From Acetivibrio cellulolyticus CD2 (lineage in GTDB: Bacteria > Bacillota > Clostridia > Acetivibrionales > Acetivibrionaceae), in assembly GCF_000179595.2 (NCBI RefSeq), contig NZ_JH556657.1:754017-818016 (forward strand): a DNA stretch of 64,000 bases, in the 5' to 3' direction. The translations under genes and the position numbers were made by a program. The notes under the pieces are model-generated. The model ran no database searches, was not told the origin of the DNA, and was given only the letters and a program-made list of their open reading frames with translations. Positions 38,292-49,185 of the stretch are shown in pieces; the first letter of the stretch is position 1, and the number at the start of each line of letters is the position of its first letter.

Positions 38292-39259
38292 GCTTTCAAC
38301 GGTTTATATATTTCGTCATCAATAAGGTACTTGATAAGCTTATAACATTCAAGACGTATAAAGCTCTTATAAGAAACATTTCTATTAAGCTTCCTATGCC
38401 TTATAGTAACTGCAAGCTTATTATTATATTCGGTAATAAATTTTCTTCTACCAGAATCATTTAACATGCAGATTCCATCCTTTATGCTGAAATCTTCATC
38501 ATTAATTATCCGGTTATTAACAAGATTAAATATTACCGGATCAACAATCAAAGGTTTAAATATCTCTGCTATATCCAAACTAAGCGAAAACCTTTTAGTT
38601 GAAGGTTCATGCAAATAACTTATACACGGATCTAGCTGAGTATGATAAATTTGTCCAAGCACCGTTGTGTACATAAGGCTATTTCCAAATGATATTAATG
38701 CGTTAATAGGATCGCTAGGCGGACGTCTCTCCCTTCGATCCATGTGAAATCCATCTCTCAAAAAAAGATTAAAACTTTTATAATAAGTATTTCTTATCCT
38801 CCCTTCTATACCCATTAATTCATCAATTTCTCTGGCATTGTCTACAACCTCTTTTTCAAGATTTTCATATATATCCTCCGAAACCTCTTTATAATTCTTT
38901 AGGTTTCTCTTTATATGAAATTTAGCACTCAGAATAAAACATTTTGCCAGATAAAGTCTCTTTTCTTTGTCCAGATAATGTTGAGACTGCTTTACTGTCA
39001 AAAATCCAGACACATTTCTTTTTCTGGGATAAAAAGAGCCGGTATAAAAACCATAATAGTTATAAAAATGCAACATTAGTGAATATTCTGAAATGTAATT
39101 TATAAACTTTGTATTCAGGTCTACTTCACCAAATATATGAAGACAATCAACTAGTTCGATTGGAAGCGATCTGCTTGATTCAGTAATATCTTCAAAGTAA
39201 ATAGTATTGTCCTTTCTCTTAAGCCTGCCATTACTCGAAATATAATAATCCCTACCCAT
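38282..39259 (-). CDS. cas1: CRISPR integrase Cas1 (type I-B)
   Basis: 325 residues, normal for I-B Cas1. The N-terminal beta-domain begins MGRDYYISSNGRLKRKDNTI. The helical catalytic domain carries the metal ligands: Glu152 in MGIEGRIRN, His217 in YLHEPSTKRFSL, and the acidic pair in LDIAEIFKPLIVD near 229-232. The start overlaps the cas4 stop by eight bases. With Cas2 it catalyses spacer integration, and Cas4 sets spacer size and orientation. Confidence 0.96.
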   Translation of the reverse strand: MGRDYYISSNGRLKRKDNTIYFEDITESSRSLPIELVDCLHIFGEVDLNTKFINYISEYSLMLHFYNYYGFYTGSFYPRKRNVSGFLTVKQSQHYLDKEKRLYLAKCFILSAKFHIKRNLKNYKEVSEDIYENLEKEVVDNAREIDELMGIEGRIRNTYYKSFNLFLRDGFHMDRRERRPPSDPINALISFGNSLMYTTVLGQIYHTQLDPCISYLHEPSTKRFSLSLDIAEIFKPLIVDPVIFNLVNNRIINDEDFSIKDGICMLNDSGRRKFITEYNNKLAVTIRHRKLNRNVSYKSFIRLECYKLIKYLIDDEIYKPLKAWW

Positions 39260-39779
39260 TTACATCAACCTCCTTTGCATAGCAAAACTCATAATAAGAA
39301 CATTTTTTACATATGGTATTTTTCTCTAACGAAGGAGGCTTTTCCATATTGCATATTCTTTTTATTTCTACAAGTGATTTTTCGATTTCTATTTCATCCT
39401 CATCACTTAATTCAATAAATTCCTGCTTCTTTTCCTTAACATAGTTTAAGATCCCCTTTTTCTCAATCCCTTTTTTCCTTAGGTAATAAAGGTAATATAA
39501 CAGCTGCATTTTATCTGAGTTTGACATTCTACTAGTTAGCTTTATCTCCCGGACAAAGTCACCATCTACGATATCCAATTTAAGTATATCATCTATCAAA
39601 ACTTCTCTGGATTTTTGTCTTGAATAGGCTGTCTCATGGAGCACTTTCCCGCTTAGTACCCTGTCACTCAAGTGCTCCATGGTTATGCCTTTGGAATAAA
39701 GCCATAACTTTCTTTTACATATGTAGTAGTAATTTACCTTTACACCTTGGGTTTTATAATCCTCAAAATCAAAGCTCAT
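39252..39779 (-). CDS. cas4: CRISPR adaptation nuclease Cas4
   Basis: About 175 residues. The ATG at 39779 has AAGGTG six bases before it; an in-frame GTG and ATG just upstream are less well placed. It has the RecB-like layout: CKRKLW near residue 21, REIKLTSRM with the catalytic Glu/Lys, and C-terminal CKKCSYYEFC. The four cysteines would bind an iron-sulfur cluster. Cas4 trims protospacers and checks the PAM before integration. It lies between cas3 and cas1. Confidence 0.93.
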   Translation of the reverse strand: MSFDFEDYKTQGVKVNYYYICKRKLWLYSKGITMEHLSDRVLSGKVLHETAYSRQKSREVLIDDILKLDIVDGDFVREIKLTSRMSNSDKMQLLYYLYYLRKKGIEKKGILNYVKEKKQEFIELSDEDEIEIEKSLVEIKRICNMEKPPSLEKNTICKKCSYYEFCYAKEVDVNG

Positions 39780-39815
39780 GTCCATCACCTTACAATTCCT
39801 ACAATTCTTATATCT

Positions 39816-42005
39816 TTACAAAATTCTACTATTAGCATCAGAAGCACTTAATTCCTTCTTATTCTTACTTTTCAATCCAATTTGCTTGTCATATTCAAAA
39901 CCTTCATAGATAGGAATCTCCATATACTTCGATACCTTCAAAATTGTATACTGCTGTTTTTCAATCTCATAATGATTTACATCCAATGTAAACTCATTTA
40001 TGAGATCAATCATTTTCCTTCTCTCCTTCTTATCCTCCTCAATATGAATTTTTGTTATAAGATTGTCTATTTCAGTTTTGTTTGAATCGTAAACACATGA
40101 CGGAAGTATTGTTACTTTATCAATATTTCTGAACCTTCTTTTAACTTCTTTCTTATCTAGTTCATGTTCCCTAAATGATTGAACATATTTAATATTATCT
40201 AAAACCTCTTTATAGTAATCAGTATCCTTCAACTTCTCAGTGCTATAAACTTTTTCTATGGTGTTCTGTTTTTCTGTTTCAGTTATAATACCATCAACAT
40301 CATTAAGTGCTACCTTGGAAAACTCATATAACTTTTCATCAATAAACTTGCCTACACCGCTACATTTTTTATCTCCGCCATCAAAAACAAAACAATTATA
40401 ACCCTTCTTATCCCAAATCCTATTTCTATAGCATCTCCCCATCCTTTGGAAAAGACCATTTATATCAGATAATTCAGTAAAGAGAACATCAAAATCGATA
40501 TCAAGTGATGCTTCTACCACCTGTGTTGCTATCCATATCCCTGAATCACTACAATCTGCCTTACCAAACTTAACTATTTTATTTTCCTTCTCTTTCCTAT
40601 CCTTCTTTATAAATTTACTATGAAATAAATTAATATTTTTACACTTCCGGCTAAATTCCTCATTATTCTTCAATTCATCGTATATTCTTTGTGCTGTTTT
40701 TACTGTATTACAAATAATCAGTATTTTGTTATTATTGTATTTTTCGATAACCAAAGATGAATCTATAGATTCATTTATAATTTTAACGCTATGCCTTACC
40801 AATTCATCATTTATAAAAGGTTTTGGCTGCTCAAAAGTAACTTCAGTATCCTTTAATTGTTCTTTCAAAAGATCTGTTACTATTCCAGGCAAAGTTGCCG
40901 TAAGAATTGCAAATTTTCCGCCAATCCTAGAAATATAAGATAGCCCTATAATCAGATATGCAAGTAAGTCTGGAGAATACATTTGAACTTCATCAATAAT
41001 AACTTTGGAATAGCATAAAGTTGCAAGTTTCAATTCAAACCCTTTATATCTAAAAACAAAGTCAAACATTTGATCTAATGTACATACTGTAACAGGCAAT
41101 GATAGTTGTTTAGTTTTATTAAAGTACTCATCAATGTCTTCATCATCAGTAGTATTTTCAATATATTTGCTATAAGTGTCCGAATGCAGAAGTCCTATTA
41201 ACTCTTTGTTTTGAATACCAACAATTTTTTCAGTAATTCTTTTGTAGATTTCATTTATTGCAGTTTTCAAAGGTAAAGTGAAAAATCCTTTATTGTCACC
41301 TATCCATAAAAGTCCGGCCTCAGTTTTTCCCATACCTGTTTGCGCAATAGCAACAACATTATTCTCACTATTAGCAATCATATATTTTTGTAAATCGTTC
41401 CATTGATAATCCAGACTATTTAGCTTTCTAAGCAGAAAGTCATTATTTACTTCCACATTAATGTCTGCACTCGCTGCATAGTCCAGCTTATTGAGCAAGC
41501 CTTTTATTTTAACGTAATCAAAAAAGTAATCTGAATCTCCATAAATTCTATTATTGGAAAAATATTTGTTGCTTATCTTTTTAATGGTAGTTATATTAAC
41601 CTTTTCATATACAAAGTTTTCTGCTTCAGTCTTCAATGCCTCTACTTCTTCTTTATAATTAGGCGCATCATAGTCACCCCTTTCGTGATGGTAAGCAATT
41701 GCTTGAGCAAGGATTTCAATTTCCTGGTCACTGAATTGCTTTTTTAACTCATTTTTGTCTAGAAAAGCCAGACTTAATAAGTTGTGAGCTATTTCATCAG
41801 AATACTTTTTTCCTCCTTCTATTTTACTTTGAAACTTTAAATTCATTTTCCCTAAATCATGATACAAACTGGCAACTTTCAAAAGTTGCCAGTTTATTGC
41901 CAAGTTAGGGTAAAAGTTCTTTATTAGTTCCAAGTTTTTAAGCAAGTTATCAGTATGCATCTGTATGGTTTCTTTAGGATTTGATTTAGCAAGATAATTA
42001 TTCAT
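39816..42005 (-). CDS. cas3: CRISPR helicase-nuclease Cas3
   Basis: 729 residues. The N-terminal HD nuclease has His49-Asp50 in SLYHDLGKMN and a second His pair in YHHERGDYD. The helicase part has Walker A TGMGKTEAG (near 225), IIDEVQMYSP as the Walker B box (DEVQ in place of DEAH), LTATLPG as motif III and QRMGRCYRNR as motif VI. Cas3 is recruited by Cascade and degrades target DNA. A single-chain HD-helicase is normal for type I-B. Confidence 0.96.
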   Translation of the reverse strand: MNNYLAKSNPKETIQMHTDNLLKNLELIKNFYPNLAINWQLLKVASLYHDLGKMNLKFQSKIEGGKKYSDEIAHNLLSLAFLDKNELKKQFSDQEIEILAQAIAYHHERGDYDAPNYKEEVEALKTEAENFVYEKVNITTIKKISNKYFSNNRIYGDSDYFFDYVKIKGLLNKLDYAASADINVEVNNDFLLRKLNSLDYQWNDLQKYMIANSENNVVAIAQTGMGKTEAGLLWIGDNKGFFTLPLKTAINEIYKRITEKIVGIQNKELIGLLHSDTYSKYIENTTDDEDIDEYFNKTKQLSLPVTVCTLDQMFDFVFRYKGFELKLATLCYSKVIIDEVQMYSPDLLAYLIIGLSYISRIGGKFAILTATLPGIVTDLLKEQLKDTEVTFEQPKPFINDELVRHSVKIINESIDSSLVIEKYNNNKILIICNTVKTAQRIYDELKNNEEFSRKCKNINLFHSKFIKKDRKEKENKIVKFGKADCSDSGIWIATQVVEASLDIDFDVLFTELSDINGLFQRMGRCYRNRIWDKKGYNCFVFDGGDKKCSGVGKFIDEKLYEFSKVALNDVDGIITETEKQNTIEKVYSTEKLKDTDYYKEVLDNIKYVQSFREHELDKKEVKRRFRNIDKVTILPSCVYDSNKTEIDNLITKIHIEEDKKERRKMIDLINEFTLDVNHYEIEKQQYTILKVSKYMEIPIYEGFEYDKQIGLKSKNKKELSASDANSRIL

Positions 42006-42020
42006 ATGACACCCTCACTT

Positions 42021-43646
<1,626 letters not shown>

Positions 43647-43647
<1 letters not shown>

Positions 43648-45233
43648 TATTTATCTCCCCCATCTGTATTTTCAGTTTTTTTACCATCTATCAGACCTGT
43701 GACAAAAGCATAACCTATTGTCTTAAAAACATTATCATCCTTTAAGCACTCTGTAATAAATGTTGGTACGGGCTTACCTGTATATAGATAACAATTTAAA
43801 ATTGTATCCATAAACATATTTTTATTACTTGTTTTTAAAGCATTCAAAAGTCTATAGGATATACCGTTTAGCTTATTCTCCGAATTCTTGGATTTATAAG
43901 CTTCTCTTAGGTAGTAACCTGCACCACTTGCTGTCTTTACAATATCTTTTTCCGTTCCTTCCATATACCCAACTCCTTTCATGTATTTCAAGTTTACTTT
44001 AATCAAACTTCTTATATGGCTTTCGTTGTATTTTGCATCTTTGGGACTAGATATTTTTATAACTAAAACTTTATGAATCAGAATGAATAAATTTTCATTG
44101 TTCAATAAGTTCTTCATCACTTCATCATATAACCTAAAATATGTTTTTACCTCTTGAAAGCCAGTTTTTATCAAACTATTCAGTTCATCTTTGGATTCAT
44201 ACAATACTCTAAGAACATTTTTTGACAGAAGATTGAACCTATACTTTTCATCCTCATAGCGAACTACCTGAATATCCGCAAGCTCATACTTTTCGCTGTC
44301 ATTAATACTTTCATGCAGGGCTTTTATCATTGTCCCAAAGGCATTATATATTCCTTTTGATTCTTCATTATGTAAAATATCGTGCTTTATGTTGAAGTTT
44401 ATATTCTCAGAACTTTTTACACTCTGATTATCATTAATATATATTCCATTTCCATAAACTGTTGTAAAACCGGCTGGAACGCAATAATATACTATTTTAC
44501 ATATTGGACATATCTCAATATCGCTGACAAAATTCCAAACATGGGATGTCTTCCTGGATGTGTCAAAAAACATTCTATTAAGAAAACTTAATCCCTTATC
44601 TATTTTTCGTATTTCCCTTCCACATTGAAAGCAGCACAAGTTGAATTTTGTCTTGTTATTTAAATATTCCTTTAACTCGCTAATGCCTAATTCTATATCC
44701 AACATGTTTGTATTTAGATATTTGTCAATTATTGCATTCGGAGCCTTACTTGCTTTGGCTTTTTGGTCATAATATCCTGTACATTCTGATTTCAATATAC
44801 TCTCTTTATCCTTTGATAATAAATCTTTTAAATCTAGTAAAAAATCAGAATTTATTGTTGTTACTTTTTTACTTGGCTTTTCCAGTCGTTTTAAATCAAT
44901 ATTACCCTCTATCGCTTTATATGCTGAGTTTTTTAGCTTAGTTTTAATAAAATCAATATCCTCTCCTACTTCTTTTTCCTTCGATTCATCCATTTCCATA
45001 TTAAGCAGCTTATCTATTTTATTAATCAATTTTGAGAAAACCATCGTTTCTTCATATGTATCAATAAAATATCTAAAATACTTCTCTTCAAAGTTTTCTA
45101 AAACGTCAGTTTTTATTATTAATTCCTGACCATTGATACTAACCTCATCATTTGCATGTTTTAAGATATTAACTAATCCAACAACCCCAGCATTGTAAAG
45201 CCAATCAGCAAGACTTAACTTAATGTAGTCCAA
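43647..45233 (-). CDS. cas8b: Cascade large subunit Cas8b (Cst1, CXXC-CXXC type)
   Basis: 528 residues from the TTG at 45233, which has a GGGAGG site; a GTG 15 bases earlier is inside that site. It begins LDYIKLSLADWLYNAG, as Cst1 proteins do. Two cysteine pairs define the CXXC-CXXC family: CFQC near 213 and CPIC near 258, probably a zinc site. The large subunit recognises the PAM and recruits Cas3. This protein type marks the locus as the Tneap form of subtype I-B. Confidence 0.92.
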
Positions 45234-45248
45234 TTTCTCACCTCCCAC

Positions 45249-45980
45249 CTAATAAACTAACTCAAGCATTCCAAAACCTTGGTTTCTCTTAAATCCAAGT
45301 CCTAAAGAATACAAATCCTTTAAATCCGTTACATTCCCACACAGTTTAAAAATGCCCTCGTAAGAATTAACGCATAAATAATCTCTACGGGATATTTCTT
45401 CAAACGCCTTAATATCTTGTCTTACAACAACATTTTTCATCTTAACACTTTGAAAAACAAGCCTTTCTTCTAGCCCTCTGCCCCTAAAGTTTTCAAGAAC
45501 TTTTCCAGCAATATAATTAAGCTCGTTTTCATAACTTTCATCTTCAATCTTTAGATAATAATTCTGATTATTTTTAATGCATATTGGAGATAAAGTTTTA
45601 AATATGGCTTCACCTGAATCTAGAGGTTTTTCTTTCACCATAGATATCCGTTCCCTTTTAGCACAAAAATCCTTATACTTAAACTCACTAATCTTTAAAA
45701 GACCGTTGTAAAGATACAAGATAAATTCAGTATCTGGAGAACTTACCAATAATGAAACACCATCTTTAACGTTTGCTAAATCTCCATCGACCTCAAAGCC
45801 TCTCATCTTAGTAGAAAAGCAAAAGTTCTTGCTCTTTTTGTTTGCTTTCCCATTAAAGTTATAAAGCTTCTCATAATACTCCGGGTCAGACTTTTTTAAA
45901 GCCTCTTTTATCAAACTGACAAACATCATGTTATGGGAAATTGGCAGTTTATCAACCTTAAAATCACATTTTAATCTCAC
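45249..45980 (-). CDS. cas6: crRNA-processing endonuclease Cas6
   Basis: 243 residues from the GTG at 45980, which follows AAGGAGGTG; the longer frame is not supported. Two RAMP folds are expected. The C-terminal glycine-rich motif GLGFKRNQGFGML is the Cas6 hallmark. A catalytic His may lie near PISHNMMF at the N-terminus. It cuts the long array transcript within each repeat. It is the first cas gene, 61 bases after the regulator, so the operon may share its promoter. Confidence 0.94.
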   Translation of the reverse strand: MRLKCDFKVDKLPISHNMMFVSLIKEALKKSDPEYYEKLYNFNGKANKKSKNFCFSTKMRGFEVDGDLANVKDGVSLLVSSPDTEFILYLYNGLLKISEFKYKDFCAKRERISMVKEKPLDSGEAIFKTLSPICIKNNQNYYLKIEDESYENELNYIAGKVLENFRGRGLEERLVFQSVKMKNVVVRQDIKAFEEISRRDYLCVNSYEGIFKLCGNVTDLKDLYSLGLGFKRNQGFGMLELVY

Positions 45981-46041
45981 TTTTGTCACCTCCTTCCATT
46001 GATAGTTCAATTTAAATTCTATATCACAATGTGGACACAGC

Positions 46042-46995
46042 TCAGCGCAAATAAAAATTTCTCATCTTTTCTATTTCATTTTTTATCTCATATACAATTT
46101 CATCAGGTTCCAGCACAATTACAGAGGATCCCATACCTAAAATCCAAGTCTTTATCTCTGTAAGCCCTCTCATCTTAGCCTTAAAAATAATCGCTCCCCC
46201 ATCCGTTTCAGTTATCACCTGATTTTTCACCCAGACTTTTTCCTTTATAATCTGCGACATAGGATGCATTATCTTAAGCTTTATATTGTATTCCTTGCCT
46301 TTATAAATCCCTAAGCAGTTTTCCATGCTCTTTTCAGGATCAAAGCTTTCATCCTTTGGGAATGTTTCATCCATAATCTCATAATTTTCTATTCTAGAAA
46401 TTTTAAAATCTCGGATTTCCTCCTTTAATTCACAAAAACCTATTAAGTATAAGTCCTGCTTATACTGTAGGGTTGTGTAAGGTCGTATTATTCTGGTTAA
46501 TTTGCCGGAATTTAAAGAATTGTAGTCTATTCTAATCTTCTTTCTTGAAAGAACTGCAGCATGGATATCTAAAAACTTCTTTCGCTCCACGCTCAAGTCA
46601 ATATTTGAGATTGTCTCTTTTGCCATATGATTGCAAAAGTCAACCTGTTCCTTCTCTCGTGCAGAATTCATTGCATTAATCTTCGTTACAATATTTGAAA
46701 TGTCTTTAGATGCTATATTTCTTGAATCCTTAAGATATTTTTCTACGAGTTGAAGTGAATTTTGTTCTTGAGTTGAAATATTAAGTCCTAGCATTAGATT
46801 GTCGTTATAAAGTTGATAACCTCCATATTTTCCTCTTTCACCGTCAATAAGTATTGAGGCAACTTCCAGATCATCACGATATCTTCTTACTGATCTCTCA
46901 TCAACCTCAAGCAGCGATGCAATCTCGCTTATCTTCATCTTTCCATTCGCCTGTAATAAGATATACATTTTTATTGCATTTCCAACCTGGCTCAC
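46042..46995 (-). CDS. WYL-domain transcriptional regulator
   Basis: 317 residues from GTG at 46995 with a GGGGGG site. The N-terminal winged helix (MKISEIASLLEVDERSVRRYRDDL, recognised around residues 20-45) binds DNA; the central WYL domain (IRPYTTLQYKQDLYLIGFCE) and a C-terminal extension may sense a ligand such as nucleic acid. WYL regulators often sit at CRISPR and other defence loci, usually as repressors. It lies directly upstream of cas6 and has its own promoter. Confidence 0.9.
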   Translation of the reverse strand: MSQVGNAIKMYILLQANGKMKISEIASLLEVDERSVRRYRDDLEVASILIDGERGKYGGYQLYNDNLMLGLNISTQEQNSLQLVEKYLKDSRNIASKDISNIVTKINAMNSAREKEQVDFCNHMAKETISNIDLSVERKKFLDIHAAVLSRKKIRIDYNSLNSGKLTRIIRPYTTLQYKQDLYLIGFCELKEEIRDFKISRIENYEIMDETFPKDESFDPEKSMENCLGIYKGKEYNIKLKIMHPMSQIIKEKVWVKNQVITETDGGAIIFKAKMRGLTEIKTWILGMGSSVIVLEPDEIVYEIKNEIEKMRNFYLR

Positions 46996-47077
46996 AAAAC
47001 GTCCCCCCTAAGTAAGTAAACAATTTACTACACCAAGTTACAATTTTCATATATATATGACATAAACTTTCAAAATC

Positions 47078-47106
47078 ACTATACCACTAATATTTTTTTA
47101 TGTAAA
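47078..47106 (-). promoter_or_regulatory. Promoter of the WYL regulator, possibly of the cas operon
   Basis: Minus-strand -35 TTTACA, exactly 17 bases, -10 TATAGT. The start point would be near 47071, giving a leader of about 75 bases. Confidence 0.65.
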
Positions 47107-47197
47107 TACAAATTAAGGATTTATTTGGTATAATGTATAAATGAAAAAATAAAGTAGTCTACCAAGGACGTTGCACTTTGATGGTTTTCAGTAAGAA

Positions 47198-47244
47198 GGG
47201 CTATTGCAAAACTAATTTTTATAACTTAGTTTTTGCAACAGCCC
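47198..47244 (-). terminator. Long hairpin, probably a terminator
   Basis: GGGCTATTGCAAAACTAA pairs with TTAGTTTTTGCAACAGCCC with a mismatch and a one-base bulge, a stem of about 18 pairs. It lies downstream of the lipoprotein gene at 47333 and could end its transcript, but it also resembles a small mobile inverted repeat. No other feature is seen in the 46996-47332 gap apart from the promoter at 47078. Confidence 0.5.
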
Positions 47245-47332
47245 ATTAATTCTTTTAATTCCTCTTTTGTCATGTATTACAATACCTGATTCATATTTGC
47301 AGGAATTTCCCAATCCTAATCAATTTATAGTT

Positions 47333-47764
47333 TTAATATCCCCAATCATCAACTTTCCAATTATCTGAGGTACTTTTTCTTATTAATATCCAATTCCAAC
47401 CTGTATATGTTGAATTCGGATTTAAACTTCCATCACCACCTGAAGAATCTACATCAAAATTGGATAATAGAACAATTACATTTTCAGCTTTAGCCCCATT
47501 TACTGAACCACGTCCGTTTTTCAAATACCCATCAATAAAGCTATTTGATGTATCGTCGTCATACCATAGTTTCGTAAGTTTACAGCCTTCAAAATCCTTA
47601 AATTTTTCCTTTACGCAATTTATTGCATTATTTATTTCCTCTTCACTAAATTTTGTAGACTTTTCAACGCTAATTGAAACATTGTTTGTTTTACCGGCCT
47701 GTTTACAACCCGCTAAAGAAAACACCATTAAAACAATACAAATAGAAAAGATCACATTTTTCAT
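47333..47764 (-). CDS. Small lipoprotein, possibly DUF4829-like
   Basis: 143 residues. A signal peptide ends in the lipobox SLAGC (Cys near 20). The mature part (SEEEINNAINCVKEKFKDFEGCKLTKLWYDDD) is soluble and looks like the DUF4829-type fold common in clostridial lipoproteins, ending in WILIRKSTSDNWKVDDWGY. It should be held on the outer face of the membrane. Function is unknown. Confidence 0.7.
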   Translation of the reverse strand: MKNVIFSICIVLMVFSLAGCKQAGKTNNVSISVEKSTKFSEEEINNAINCVKEKFKDFEGCKLTKLWYDDDTSNSFIDGYLKNGRGSVNGAKAENVIVLLSNFDVDSSGGDGSLNPNSTYTGWNWILIRKSTSDNWKVDDWGY

Positions 47765-47942
47765 ATAAACCTCTATTCCCCTTCATGTTAAAATTATATC
47801 TCCAAATATAGCTTAGGATATTCTATAATATACGATAATTAATCTTAAGAGTAACGGAGTTTTTGAAAACTTTTAGCATTTTTCGCTAATTGTTTGACCT
47901 TTCTATATATTAGTCTTTATAATTAAAAGCCTGTATAAATTA

Positions 47943-48446
47943 TTATTCCTTACCAGCTAAAAGCTCCGATGGTATTACTATATCTAAATTCTGATTATAT
48001 TCCGTATAATTTATATCTGCAGTGAATTGAAAATCTTCCCTCAAAGTACTATCAATTATCACTTTTATACTATTTATAAGATATGTATCTTTATTGATAG
48101 ATATCTCAATATGTGCTTTTTCAATTTTATCATTTACACTTGCCTTTACATTTCCTACTTCCAGATATATTTTTTTAGAATCGTTTTTTACGGTAACACA
48201 CTTTTTGCTCCCATTCCATATAATATGTTCATCGTCATTTTGAATTCCAAGATTGGTAAGCACTTCTCTTAAAGGCAGCATTGTTCTGCCATTTACAATT
48301 AACGGCACATCGCTGTAAGTACCTGTCTTTCCATTAATTACGATCTTTATATCTTTACTTTCGGCAACATTGTCAGAAGCGCTTACTAGCGTAAAAGACA
48401 CTGCAATAACGATACAAAATATAGCTAAACAAACAATCTTTTTCAC
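47943..48446 (-). CDS. Secreted protein with copper amine oxidase N-terminal-like domain
   Basis: 167 residues with a signal peptide (cleavage near VSASD). The motif DVPLIVNGRTMLPLREVLTNLG is the diagnostic stalk or copper-amine-oxidase-N1 domain, a common module in clostridial cell-surface proteins. No catalytic domain follows; the C-terminal half is beta-rich and unrecognised. It follows the response regulator by 43 bases on the same strand and might be part of its regulon. Confidence 0.75.
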   Translation of the reverse strand: MKKIVCLAIFCIVIAVSFTLVSASDNVAESKDIKIVINGKTGTYSDVPLIVNGRTMLPLREVLTNLGIQNDDEHIIWNGSKKCVTVKNDSKKIYLEVGNVKASVNDKIEKAHIEISINKDTYLINSIKVIIDSTLREDFQFTADINYTEYNQNLDIVIPSELLAGKE

Positions 48447-48489
48447 AATATAAAACCCCCATCTAAAATTAATGATCCCTTAATGTAAT

Positions 48490-49176
48490 TCATGAATTAA
48501 ACCTGTACCCCGTACCCCACAAAGTTTCGATATACTGTGGATTCCCGGCATCCTTCTCAATCTTCTTTCTTATTTTCTGTATATGAACCGGCACAGTAGC
48601 TGTATCCCCATAATAATCGTCACCCCAGATAGTGTTGAAGATATGCTCTTTTGTGAAAACAATATTGGGATTGGAAGCGAGAAAAAATAGAAGCTCGTAC
48701 TCCTTGGTCGTCAATTGTATTTCCCTGCCATTCACAAAAACCTTATGTGATCCTGCGTTGATCTCCAATCCTTTATGGTTAATTACCTCTGAACATGTAT
48801 TTTTACCCTTTAACCTTTCATATCTGTTAATATGGGATTTTACTCTTGCTGCAAGCTCAGCAGGACTAAATGGTTTAGTCAGATAATCATCAGCACCATA
48901 GTCAAGTCCCCTTATTTTATCAATATCCTCGCTCTTTGCAGACACCACAATTATGGGAATCTCAAATCTATTTCTCACCGCTTTTATTATCTCATAACCA
49001 TTTTTATCGGGCAACATCAGATCTACAATTATAACTTCATAGATGCCTGAGATAGCTTTTTCCAATCCCTTCATGCCATCATGGACAATATCGGCCTTGT
49101 ATCCGTTTAATTTAAGGTAATCGCGTTCCAGCTCTGCAATATTAATATCATCTTCAATAATCAAAACACTTCTCAT
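48490..49176 (-). CDS. OmpR-family response regulator
   Basis: 228 residues. The receiver domain has the acidic pair Glu8/Asp9-Asp10, the phosphorylated Asp52 in IIVDLMLPDKNG, and conserved SAK and Lys residues. The C-terminal winged helix ends in IRKKIEKDAGNPQYIETLWG, typical of OmpR/PhoB. It starts nine bases after the kinase gene stop, so both are co-transcribed and coupled. It would regulate genes in response to the kinase; targets are unknown, but the flanking exported protein is a candidate. Confidence 0.93.
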   Translation of the reverse strand: MRSVLIIEDDINIAELERDYLKLNGYKADIVHDGMKGLEKAISGIYEVIIVDLMLPDKNGYEIIKAVRNRFEIPIIVVSAKSEDIDKIRGLDYGADDYLTKPFSPAELAARVKSHINRYERLKGKNTCSEVINHKGLEINAGSHKVFVNGREIQLTTKEYELLFFLASNPNIVFTKEHIFNTIWGDDYYGDTATVPVHIQKIRKKIEKDAGNPQYIETLWGTGYRFNS

Positions 49177-49185
49177 ATTTCACCT

